Notes under the pieces: generated by a model
What the model saw: the letters and a program-made list of their open reading frames with translations, nothing else
Database searches by the model: none
Told to the model about the DNA's origin: nothing
NCBI RefSeq assembly: GCF_000003605.2
Contig: NW_003115454.1
Location: forward strand, 212,923 to 240,957
Direction: 5' to 3'
Source: Saccoglossus kowalevskii
Lineage: Eukaryota; Hemichordata; Enteropneusta; Harrimaniidae
DNA: 28,035 nt
Part shown: in pieces, positions 1-8,621 of the stretch
Position numbering within the stretch: position 1 is the first letter of the stretch
How the letters are laid out: every line of letters starts with the position of its first letter
Position numbers and translations under genes: made by a program

Positions 1-131
1 CCAGATACCGACGACCAAAAAACGGCCCTCAGGGAGCTTTCCACAGCTAACGTATACATCCATCACTACTTTTACAGTGAGCTGCGATGCATGATGCGTC
101 TGTCAACCATGAGTAAATTGTATTTATTCAG
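1..131 (+). CDS. Possible 3' part of a coding exon cut by the window edge
   Basis: Frame 1 is open from the first base for 43 codons and then meets TTATTCAG|GTAAAC, a fair match to a metazoan splice donor. The first in-frame stop (TAA, 133-135) lies inside that donor, as expected for an exon/intron boundary. The stretch is richer in C and G than what follows. The peptide starts PDTDDQKTALREL, and I do not recognise it. The exon would end after two bases of a codon. A second donor-like site, ATGA|GTAAAT, lies about 20 bases upstream. An open frame this short can arise by chance, so this is an inference from frame plus donor only. Confidence 0.2.
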
Positions 132-421
132 GTAAACTTAGATCTAAATGCAGCAGGTCACATATGCAGTGCCGTATAATTTTATTGGAAATGAAATACA
201 ATTTGCACAACAACCCCCAAACCGGAAATGATTTGACGGCACAACATCGTTAATTATGCATTTTATACGGTGAGATTAGCCCCAATATGTTAAAATCTTA
301 CCTCAACTCCAACTATGATGACTCCCACAAATGCGATGAACGGTATTATTAGACTGTTAGTAGGAAAAACCATGTTTTTTTGTAGATTTCGGCAGCGATT
401 AACCAATTAACAACAGCAAGT

Positions 422-430
422 CGCCATTTT
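422..430 (+). promoter_or_regulatory. YY1-like motif CGCCATTTT upstream of an ATG
   Basis: CGCCATTTT is the complement of the AAAATGGCG core bound by YY1/Pho-type zinc fingers and is common near animal transcription starts. It lies 26 bases before the ATG at 456. One short motif is weak evidence. No TATA box or initiator is clear nearby. The rest of 136-455 shows nothing else I can name. Confidence 0.2.
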
Positions 431-455
431 TGTTATCCCATAATGCAATAACATC

Positions 456-725
456 ATGGACGTTGAGGGCAGTACTGAAGAGCCCGAGTTAAAGCAGCTC
501 GAGACGAATTCGAATGTTTCACTACTGAGCATGTTACTGCGCATATACGCATTATGCATTATTAGAATATTTAATTATATCAATCAATCAAGTTATACTG
601 TGCGTTACAATAAATGGATTTTAAGAACAACATTAAAAACACACCGACTGTCGCAATATAATGGTTCCCCGGGAATGGTTTTGACAAATGGCAACAACCC
701 GGGGGGGGGGGGGAGCTGCAGTTGA
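456..725 (+). CDS. Unrecognised 89-codon open frame, possible first exon
   Basis: The ATG has a good initiation context (atcATGG: A at -3, G at +4) and follows a YY1-like motif. The first ~24 residues (MDVEGSTEEPELKQLE, then a polar Ser/Asn stretch) look like ordinary acidic coding sequence. After about residue 27 the frame passes into AT-rich sequence with many Ile and Tyr, and it ends in a Gly run produced by the 13-base G tract at 701-713. A real gene would most likely use only the first part and splice out, but I see no strong GT donor after the acidic part. No domain is recognised. It could equally be a chance frame. The minus-strand open frame over 605-796 looks like its shadow. Confidence 0.18.
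   Translation: MDVEGSTEEPELKQLETNSNVSLLSMLLRIYALCIIRIFNYINQSSYTVRYNKWILRTTLKTHRLSQYNGSPGMVLTNGNNPGGGGSCS
698..713 (+). repeat. CCC followed by a 13-base poly-G tract
   Basis: Three C are followed by thirteen G. Such tracts are length-unstable, can fold into G-quadruplexes and are prone to sequencing error, so the exact count is uncertain. Confidence 0.9.
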
Positions 726-1167
726 TACATAGCTGGGCAGGGAGGTGCTCCTGAGTGCTCTAAAGTGTGACCATTTTTATACCTGGATAGTGGCAAAATC
801 TATACCCATATTTATACCAAAGTACCATTTCTGTCATCACTGTTTATTCCAAATAAAACAGTTACCGTATTTGCTCTATTAGAAGAGCATCTCCAATTTT
901 GTAAGCCAAAAGTTGCATTGTATATTGATTTATTAAAACATGTATTTTGACCATAGAAACACATCTGCCGCTTACATAAGAGCATATTATTAACGCAATG
1001 TTCAGGTTATTTAGGTTGTTAAATGAGAAACAACAGTTCGCTTTCTCTTTGATCTCTTTAGGGGTCCGCTATCAGAAAATATATACCTAAATATATACGC
1101 TATACCTAAAATTCAAAAAACGAGACTCATTTCGGGGCCACGTCCCCAATAGGCAAGTTCTATGTAT

Positions 1168-1183
1168 CCCCCCCCCCCGGGGG
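1168..1183 (+). repeat. Poly-C/poly-G tract (C11 G5)
   Basis: Eleven C are followed by five G. This homopolymer lies 134 bases before the 39-bp minisatellite. Confidence 0.9.
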
Positions 1184-1244
1184 CAGCAACCGTAGTACTT
1201 AGGTATAAAGTAAATAATAACAGTTTTGAGACGTTGTCAACAGT

Positions 1245-1256
1245 CCCCCCCCCCCC
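1245..1256 (+). repeat. Poly-C tract (C12)
   Basis: Twelve C lie about 60 bases before the minisatellite. On the minus strand this is a G12 run able to join quadruplexes. The base count may be unreliable. Confidence 0.9.
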
Positions 1257-1316
1257 TCGCGTATATGGTAAGACTCACTTTGTTTGAAATGGAGTTACTC
1301 CACTGGAATAGATCCT

Positions 1317-1810
1317 CACATACGAGATCCACACTCATCATATTTCCACTCTCTTCACATACGGGATCCATACTCAGCACATTGCCCACCTTCCTCACAT
1401 ACGGGATTCACACTCATCACATCACCCACCCTCCCCAAATACGGGATCCACACTCATCATATTCCCACCCTCCTCACATACGGGATCCACACTCATCATA
1501 TTCTCACCATCCTCACATATGGGATCCACACTTATCTCATTGCCCACCCTCCTCACATACGGGATTCACACTCATCACATCACCCACCCTCCCCAAATAC
1601 GGGATCCACACTCATCATATTTCCACCCTCCTCACATACGGGATCCACACTCATCATATTCTCACCATCCTCACATGTGGGATCCACACTTATCTCATTG
1701 CCCACCCTCTTCACATACGGGATCAACTATCATCACATCGCCCACTCTCCTCACATACGGGATCCACACTCATCATATTTCCACCCTGCTCACATACGGG
1801 AACCGCACTA
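1317..1810 (+). repeat. 39/40-bp minisatellite with a 158-bp higher-order period
   Basis: About 12.6 units begin CACATACGGGATCCACACTC. Units are 39 or 40 bases. Four variants recur in fixed order: a GATTCACACTCATCACATC type, a CATATT(C/T)CCACC type, a CATATTCTCACCAT type and a CTCATTGCCCACC type, of 40, 39, 39 and 40 bases. The first type starts at 1396, 1554 and 1712, so the higher-order period is exactly 158 bases. Most units carry GGATCC. Open frames of 169 to 226 codons cross the array in all three plus frames because the unit lacks stops. Since 158 is not a multiple of three, the apparent 13-residue peptide repeat changes frame at each block, which argues against coding. The last partial unit decays after 1800. 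Confidence 0.95.
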
Positions 1811-2968
1811 AATTTGTTGATACTATTCTTGACTTTCAAAAAGAAAAGCAAGATGTCAGCTTTGGGAATATTTGTGCTATCTGTAAGGAGTTATCGCTCG
1901 AAATGATCAGCTATTTTGATAGTTTCATAGAACTACGATTACCAAATATTACTACTATTATTATGTCAGCCTTCGCAATGAATTATTCATTGTGTGCTGC
2001 TTGTTGTCAGTACTTTACTTACTGGTAGGGTATGACTTTTTGCATTCATTTTTCTGTATTTGAAGACGATGTTGACTATGGTATTTTTAAATACTCTCGG
2101 TGAGCTCATTGATATTTGCAGTACAAATCACTAAGCGGCGAACTAAAAAGTAAGTTATACCAATATATGTTTTATTTTCTCGGTTCAAATTCCAATTCGT
2201 CATCATTAAATTATTTTCGTTGGCTCCGAAGAAATGAACCGACATTTACAATTGTGAAAACCTTGAAAAACCGACCTTGAATTATTGTACCTCAGAGTTC
2301 AGGCGTGCTAGGAGAACTATTCGATGTTTGCCGGTGACATCCAAACATACAGCGTGTTTTGTTTCGAGTAACCCCCACATTACGGGGCGGTTCTTTTGAA
2401 TTTGATGGGTACTTCATTCAGGTGAACTTGACTAAGAGAAACGTGACTATTCAATCTGATCATACGGTCTATCTACATCGTTTTCTTAGTTGCTACAATG
2501 CATTGATATTTTCACGTACGCAAGTTGCTATTTTCGTTATTTCAAGAAGCATTTTCATTCAATGAGATTATTGGCATTTTCGTTAGATGTCTAATAATAA
2601 GCTATAGAAGTTATTTTGCTAACTCGACACGTAGCATTTTTTTAATGTCACCGCTTTTTAAAGTCATCGATATTCTTTTGAATTTAAATCTTCTGAGGAA
2701 ATCGGGAACTTTCTTTACAAATTTGGAAACACTATAAAAAACAAAGTTATGAAATATTGTTTACACTTTACTACATTTAATGTAATGATTTGTGTACTAC
2801 TAGTATATATTCAGAGTGCTTGATATGGCCTTTGACGTTACACACCGAGCCATACCAACTCAATGGGAATGAATTATTAACAATCACAATACAACAAGTG
2901 AAATACAAATACCTGACAATAACTACACACTTGAATTAATTTTTATTGATGAAGGCAATGACATTCTC
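1811..2968. other. Gene-free stretch, nothing recognised
   Basis: AT-rich unique sequence with only short open frames (under ~75 codons), none with recognisable motifs. No repeats or RNA genes are seen. GGTTCAAATTCC near 2183 resembles a tRNA T-arm box, but no cloverleaf surrounds it. Confidence 0.6.
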
Positions 2969-3133
2969 TTAAAGCGGTGGTGTCGTCACCTACGCATGCG
3001 TCAGATGGCCATAGCGTGTCAATGTTTATAAACATACGTCTACCCATGAGCCTTTGCGTGTTTAGCGTGTGTTGTTATCATCGCTTGGGACTCAATTCCC
3101 GCGCGTGCGCAGGAGACGACCCTCCCGCTTTAA
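2969..3133 (+). mobile_element. TTAA-flanked MITE, copy A (piggyBac/Kolobok T2-like)
   Basis: The element core is 2973-3129, flanked on both sides by TTAA (2969-2972 and 3130-3133), the target duplication of the piggyBac and Kolobok transposon superfamilies. The left end AGCGGTGGTGTCGTC and the right end read on the other strand, AGCGGGAGGGTCGTC, start an inverted repeat that matches at about 22 of 28 positions. TTAAAG-type ends resemble the Xenopus T2 (Kolobok-related) MITEs. At 157 bases it is non-autonomous. It shares its left ~90 bases with copy B at 20338. Relative to B it carries 36 extra bases (3015-3050) that include a perfect 14-base palindrome. No transposase is present in the window. 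Confidence 0.75.
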
Positions 3134-3232
3134 ATTGTCTGCTGACTACACATTTGACAAGGGGTGAATATACAAATTTCTTCTACTAAAAACTCTCAAA
3201 AGCAATCACACAGAGTGATAATGTTCTGTTAA

Positions 3233-3820
3233 CTCAACCCTGCCGACAAACCTAATTTCACAGATTGCTACCTTCTTCCAACCACAAAAAAGGACAACAT
3301 TCTACAGTGGCGTTTCTTGCACGCTGCATATACTACAGGTGGTTATTTATTAAAATCTCAAATACGTACGTCAGATGAATGTCTTTTCTGTAACGAACAC
3401 GATGATTTGATGCACATCTTTGTTGAATGTCCGAGACTGGCTCTTTTTCTTAAAACACTCAATAAAATGACCCGCGAGCTACTCAACATGGACACCATTC
3501 CATTGCCATGGTATATTCTTGGTACACCCAGAGGGAAAACTATCAACTCACCGATAATATTATCTCTGAAATGTGCTATTCATATATTAACCCGTTTCAA
3601 TAAAGTCAAGGGATTATTGCAAACAAACCGTGTGATGTCCTACAGTGTTTTAAAACCCATATACGTTTCTGACTATCCAATGAGTTTAAAGGGAAAAACA
3701 AGCCAAAAGAAAGACCTCCGGAAGTGTAGGAGACTGCAATTTACAGTTTTTGTATATCACTTTTCTTTCTCTAGATATTCGAATTTTCACCAATATTCCC
3801 CGGCAAATGATTATGGGTAA
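3233..3820 (+). pseudogene. C-terminal part of a non-LTR retrotransposon ORF2 (CR1/L2-like)
   Basis: The frame is open from just after a stop at 3230-3232 to 3820, about 195 codons. It contains DNILQWRFLHAA, then a zinc-knuckle-like C-x2-C-x7-H-x4-C (CLFCNEHDD..H....C, starting near 3380), then PWYILGTP and a following hydrophobic helix. This order (a W-R-x-L-H-x-A segment, a CCHC motif and C-P-R-L) is typical of the end of LINE ORF2 proteins after the reverse transcriptase. The endonuclease and reverse transcriptase parts are absent, so it is 5'-truncated, as LINE insertions usually are. No ATG is needed or implied. The last ~50 residues are Lys/Ser/Phe-rich and may be read-through past the true end. 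It begins about 100 bases after MITE copy A and is on the same strand as drawn. The clade name is an inference from motif style. Confidence 0.7.
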
Positions 3821-5456
3821 AGTGTGACGTCATATCCATTGTTGTGAAAAATTGAGAAAATGCTTCCATCTCATCGATTATATAAATCTTAACCAAAAAC
3901 CACTCGAATGTTTTTGAAATGTAACAAAAGCTGTCTTTGGTGCTGAAAACGTTAATTTTAGATTCGTTTCAGAAATTCATTAAACATTCATACAAATATT
4001 TCAATATGCGACTAGTACCTGTCCACGTATATTTTTACAATTCAGAATTTATTCATTTATTCATTTATTTATCTTCCACAGACGTCACGTGGTTTCGTGA
4101 ATTCGATGTGAACATACTCACCCCACAACCCGAATCTTTGCGTGATTGTGTTTTATTTGACACAAAAAACAATTAATTTGGCCGCAGAGAAATACACATA
4201 TTTGATTAGACGCGCTTCTAGTACATACTTACATTCGAAATTGCCGTAACCTATGGCAAATGTAATAGTAGAAAGTTTAATTATCGAATTACCTCATCTC
4301 TAAAAACTTGAAGAGCGGCTGAATAAACTGACTTTGGCGTGCGAAAATGATCTTACAGCATGGTAAACCCTTTTTAAAACAAGTTCCCGTAATCCGCGGT
4401 AATGCTTATCTCCCTGGGTCACAATTATACGTTCTCTGGACGCTATATGGTGCGAGTCGACACGGGGAAGTATGTACTATAGTTTCACTGGTCGAACATA
4501 AATCCACTCCGATAATGCTATTAACTGAACATAGTTACCATTGTGTTATGCATCATAGAGTTCTAAAGTGATTATTACAATCTCTGTCAAGACATTTATA
4601 TTTCAAAAACTCGTTGCAGGGAGTTTCTGAATGTTCCGTGTCATGGACCACAACACAGGGACGCGTGTACTTTCTACAAATGTACGTTTCTATCAACGTT
4701 TTACGTGTAACGATAAAGCACATGCTTAGTGCGTGTTACTGCCTCCATAAGGACCAATAAGCATGCGAGCATTATGATTCATTGTCATGACAACCACGTC
4801 ATGACCAACTAACTGGTTATACTATATAGTGCCTGTCAGATGTCATTGAAACAGAATTACGCAAAAAAATGTGTGCTGCTCAGAATAAACAGCCAGCTCG
4901 CTACACGTATCAGGGGGATCGTTGCCTTCGCGACACAACAGAACAATCATTTTAGTGGGAATGTACACGTTAAATGGAACAGCGTTTTTTACCTCCATTT
5001 TACGAGACAGCATACAGTGATGTTTGGTTTCATCGGCGTGATGACGTGCTCTGTTTCGTAGATATCACGTAAAAGGAAAGACATATATACACAATATACA
5101 GTATTGAAGTACAGTGTACATAATCCTGACACTGGTCGGAAGGTTTTTATTAATCCAAGAAGTTGGCTTTTTTGAGGTAAGTGACACAGATTTATTGATT
5201 CTGAAGGATGCGTGGTCGCACCGAGTGAATCGTGTGTGCCGCGCCACGGACGTAAAAAATGCAATCGTTCGGGTGGAGCGTAAAAAATATTCCTACAAGC
5301 CGCTTGGCTTTATCTTGGTATTTTCCCCAATTGACGGTTTAGATTACATAAAATAAATTGAGCGCAATATATGAGGACTGCACTGAATTTAATACGGGAT
5401 TTCATAACAATGTTGATTTATTATCTGAACAAAACACGTGACTAGTAAGTCAATAA
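3821..5456. other. Gene-free stretch with a CRE palindrome
   Basis: A perfect TGACGTCA (3825-3832) lies directly after the LINE frame, and TCACGTG lies near 4086. Open frames at 3937-4176, 4347-4571, 4840-5061 and 5114-5356 are under 81 codons with no recognisable motif, so I do not call them genes. The rest is AT-rich unique sequence. Confidence 0.5.
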
Positions 5457-5570
5457 ATGGCGAATAGGCGTAAAATATATCTGAATAATATATATTGTAA
5501 ATGACATTTTCTCCGCGTGGAACGATATCTAAAATACTTCCTTCGCACTAACACATGCTCTATTCGCCAT
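5457..5570. repeat. Small element with perfect 11-base inverted ends
   Basis: ATGGCGAATAG (5457-5467) is matched exactly by its complement CTATTCGCCAT (5560-5570), with 92 bases between. This could be a very short MITE or a chance inverted repeat. No target duplication is clear. The interior is AT-rich and has no open frame. Confidence 0.35.
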
Positions 5571-6018
5571 ATCTGTCAGTCTTTGCAACGATAACATTGG
5601 TTGTATGTGAAATGTCAAAGCAATCAATGGTTGTTTCTCTGAAAGGACAATTGGTTAGTGGCACCGTGTTTTAATCAAATGAGCCAAATAGTCTACATTT
5701 CGTCTCAAAGCGAGTAGACTATACAGCCAAGCGATATTATATACATGGTTGACGATAATTACTCAAAATAAAAGACGTCACAATTACCACCGTACTGTGT
5801 GTCGTTAAACATGCACCACCAGTTTCAGTTTAGACTGATCTTTGCATACACAACCTTACCGGCTGTGCCCAGGATTGGCTTCCGATGTTTGTATGAGTAA
5901 ATCACCAAACAAAATAAAGTTTTACCCCGTTCATATTAAACTGTCGAGGTAAACCGATTTCCGCTGTATCTATAGGTTTGTAACCGCAATATTATCTGCC
6001 GCATTCGTCATATCTCCC
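5571..6018. other. Gene-free stretch, nothing recognised
   Basis: Unique AT-rich sequence with no long open frame, repeat or RNA signal. Confidence 0.5.
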
Positions 6019-6286
6019 ATCTTCGCCATGATATCTCCCCCATAATCTTCCCGTTCACAGTGAAATGTACATTCAAAATGATATATTTCTGTTGGCTGTG
6101 ATGTCTGTCATCTTGCCATGATATCTCCCCCAGAATCTTCCCGTTCATAGTGAAATGTACATTCAAAATGATATATTTCTGTTGGCTGTGATGTCTGTCA
6201 TCTTCGCCATGATATCTCCCCCAGAATCTTCCCGTTCATAGTGAAATGTACATTCAAAATGATATATTTCTGTTATCAGTGATGTC
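6019..6286 (+). repeat. 90/91-bp tandem repeat, about three copies
   Basis: The block CCATGATATCTCCCCCA is followed by AATCTTCCCGTTCA, GTGAAATGTACATTC and TGATATATTTCTGTTGGC. ATATCTCCC recurs at 6031, 6121 and 6212, giving steps of 90 and 91 bases. Copies 1 and 2 differ at a few bases. Copy 2 lacks one C in CTTCGCC, which explains the 90 versus 91 spacing. Copy 3 ends shortly after TTTCTGTT. The array lies directly before the decayed transposon copy at 6355. There is no coding potential. Confidence 0.9.
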
Positions 6287-6354
6287 TTATTCAATGATAT
6301 TTGCCCATACCCATTATTGTCTCGTACTTGTCTTGTACCGTGGTTTGGTGCTTT

Positions 6355-6672
6355 ATTCTTGGAATCGGACATCCGGGTATTTTCACCGTCCGGCAACCAT
6401 CACGGTGAAAGTAAAGGCCGAAAACTTTCAGCAAACTGTATTTTGGGATAGTTATTGAAACTTCCCAGAACAGGGTAACACGATTGCCTCCACATGTATA
6501 TCATACATAAATTTGGTTGCTCAGGAAAACTTTAAAGTAGAGTTTGTTCTGATTCCTTGACTTTAGCTGTTTTCACTGACTCTTCGACCGGCGTTCACCA
6601 GCAGCTCAAACAAAGCCCATAGAAATACATCGTACAGTAATGTGTGTCTCAGCAACGTAGAATGTTCTGTAT
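6355..6672 (+). mobile_element. Decayed copy 1 of a ~327-bp inverted-repeat element
   Basis: It aligns along its length with 8622-8948. Shared blocks include CGGACATCCGGG, GGTGAAA, AATTTGGTTG, AAGCCCATAGAAATAC and AGCAACGTAGAA. The left end ATTCTTGGAATCGG corresponds to ATCCTCGGGGACGG in copy 2. Most differences there are C-to-T or G-to-A, the pattern expected from methyl-CpG decay. The right terminal repeat is not recognisable, so this copy appears truncated or diverged after about 6670. Confidence 0.7.
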
Positions 6673-7757
6673 ATTCCATTATGTTGTACCAGTGTACGAG
6701 CGCCATGAAAATTATTGCGTTTCGACGTTGACATCGCCAACAACTACGGGAAAATAATGCTGATATAACAGCAATTTACTTCATATATGCACTCATATAC
6801 TGCTCATACATATATGTCATGAATTATGCAATATCTCGTGGTATACCTGCCTTCGGCATGGGGAATAATATATATACACAAGATATGATTTATTTGGGAT
6901 TATGGTTTTGCCACTAGAGGACGCTTTTCAACGAAAATATTCTTGAATACAGAAACTAACCTTATTATCACTCCATGTAGCTGCAACGTAATTATATTTT
7001 ATTTTATTTTAAAGAAGTCAAATTCGCAGGTGCTACATGTCATTACTGAGGCGAATGAATACTGTGTAAGTAAGTTGGTTTCTATGGAAACGCTTCGAAT
7101 GTAACAACAATACCTCAAACCGACTGGACAGTGCAACAATATTTATATTTTCTCACACCGATGGAAAATACGCATTTAACAAATAACGATTTGTACAATG
7201 AACTTCGCTCATCCGCGTTCCAGTGTGCCTGTGTAGACATTTGCATATCCACTCAGTGCGTTACCATACGTATACACTGATCGTACATGTCACAACATGT
7301 CTATGTTTGTACACAATAAAGGCGTGATTTTTTATATAAAATATTTATAAATGTTTATGAATTTCAAGCATTGTAAACAAATTATATGAAATCTATATTT
7401 TGCTTGAAGGCAGTAATTCGGCCAATGAGACAGAGACTTAATAGCTATAGGCGTTACCAATTGTTTACCAGCGTTCGTTTATACTTTGACGGTCCCCATG
7501 TGAGCAAAATCACGGTATGTGGAGCATTTCTATGAGCCTGTGTATTTTCCTCAAGCACACACAGTTATTAAAAGGAATAAAGTGTTTTATGGTTAAAAAT
7601 AGAACTCGGAAAAGTCTGTCAATTTGCTATATCAGTTGTTCCGAAACATCAAACGTACCGTCAATTGTCTTCAATTGATGCATTTCGCCAATAATTTATT
7701 CAAATAAAATGTCTTTTCTCTCGTCTTGGTTCGAACTCTTGAATGTGTTCTCAATAA
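6673..7757. other. Gene-free stretch with a CTCF-like site
   Basis: AT-rich unique DNA with long TA-rich runs near 6780-6880. A CTCF-like motif at 6910 is listed separately. TACCTGCCTTCGGCATGGGG near 6844 can form a short TGCC/GGCA hairpin. I find no coding frame. Confidence 0.5.
6910..6925 (+). promoter_or_regulatory. CTCF-like motif GCCACTAGAGGACGCT
   Basis: It differs at one core position (A for G in GGACG) from the familiar CTCF core form CCACTAGAGGGCGCT. CTCF is conserved in deuterostomes and most protostomes and marks insulators and loop anchors. A single motif match is suggestive only. Confidence 0.35.
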
Positions 7758-7958
7758 TTACGCGTGATCATATTCCAAATAAATAGTATCATCTTCTATC
7801 CCATTCACCATCAGTACGATGTCGTCACTAAGAACGAGAATATCCTCCCCTATACGATATAATTCAGTACACGTGTCTCGTTGCTGACAACCAGTAATAA
7901 CACGACAATGAATTACGTAAAATCGATATCTTTCCCGTGGAACCACCATAAGACCCAT
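7758..7958 (-). CDS. Unrecognised 66-codon open frame, minus strand
   Basis: The start is taken at the ATG ending at 7958 (MGLMVVPRERYRF). The frame is also open 5' of this ATG for only eight codons after a TGA. The second half is acidic (GEDILVLSDDIVLMVNG) and ends DDTIYLEYDHA, which reads more like coding than the surroundings. It lies 29 bases downstream, on the same strand, of the next entry but in a different frame. The two could be parts of one broken gene or chance frames. No family is recognised. Confidence 0.15.
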   Translation of the reverse strand: MGLMVVPRERYRFYVIHCRVITGCQQRDTCTELYRIGEDILVLSDDIVLMVNGIEDDTIYLEYDHA

Positions 7959-7987
7959 GTGCACGTGTTCCAAACGTATTTGTCATT

Positions 7988-8185
7988 TTACCTAAGCTTT
8001 ATCTTGTAATCCAGTATCTCGAGTCGTCGTCTTTTCATGCCAGTGGCGTAAATCACATCTGGCAACTGTGTCTGAACTGTGTGTTCATGCCGCCGTTGTC
8101 TGATTTTCAGTGACGTTAAGTAAACAGGAAAGCGTGAAACCTGTGTTGGAAGAATTATAGACTTGAGAACCTCGGTGATTGTCAT
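7988..8185 (-). CDS. Unrecognised 65-codon open frame, minus strand
   Basis: It starts MTITEVLKSIILPTQ and has a basic centre (LKIRQRRHEH; GMKRRRLE). The final codons read AAG CTT AGG TAA, so the end contains AG|GTAAAA, a plausible splice donor. The start context is weak (T at -3). If this is an exon, the donor would put splicing just before the stop. It stands immediately upstream of the acidic frame at 7758-7958. I have no family assignment. Confidence 0.15.
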   Translation of the reverse strand: MTITEVLKSIILPTQVSRFPVYLTSLKIRQRRHEHTVQTQLPDVIYATGMKRRRLEILDYKIKLR

Positions 8186-8621
8186 AGATGTTCGGACAAA
8201 TGTTTTTCTGTTAATACATTATAGTTAATAAACACAGTTACAACGAAAATGGCATTTCTGGAACGAATGCATAAGTGTTTTACAATTCGTAGTTACGCAA
8301 ACCAATCCGCCTGTACACAGAAACACTGCTCTTAAACTCTCCCGTCTGTCGCATTGATTAATGGCGTAAAGTGCACTAGTTTATATGAGAAAGTAGTACA
8401 AATGTATCGTATACTCCCACCACATGATAAGTTATATATAAAGTTGTTAGTGATAAAACACACCGGACGAGTAACAACACTGTTTTATGTTTTCATTACT
8501 ATTACAAGTATTGTGTGCTTTAATCTCGTGACATTAGGTTTTATTTCTGACATGATTTGTGTGACATGCACAGCGGGCAATTTTAAGTCTGTAAACAAAG
8601 ACAAATACCCAATATACTAGT
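8186..8621. other. Gene-free stretch before the inverted-repeat element
   Basis: One plus-strand open frame (8354-8620, hydrophobic C-terminal half) is present, without an identifiable domain or promoter. Otherwise nothing is recognised. Confidence 0.45.

Larger units (their letters stand above)
725..1316. other. Gene-free stretch before the minisatellite
   Basis: This is AT-rich sequence with stops in all frames. It holds only two C-rich homopolymers, listed separately. I see no coding, RNA or transposon signal. Confidence 0.6.

Noticed and set aside
1226-2028. Long open frames of 169 to 226 codons with a 13-residue His/Ser/Pro repeat
   Set aside because: They exist because the 39-bp unit lacks stops in all three plus frames. 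The 158-bp block shifts the frame each time, so no single repeat protein is maintained.
2175-2200. tRNA T-arm-like GGTTCAAATTCC, and a similar GGTTCGAACTC near 7728
   Set aside because: No matching acceptor stem, anticodon arm or A-box at the right distance.
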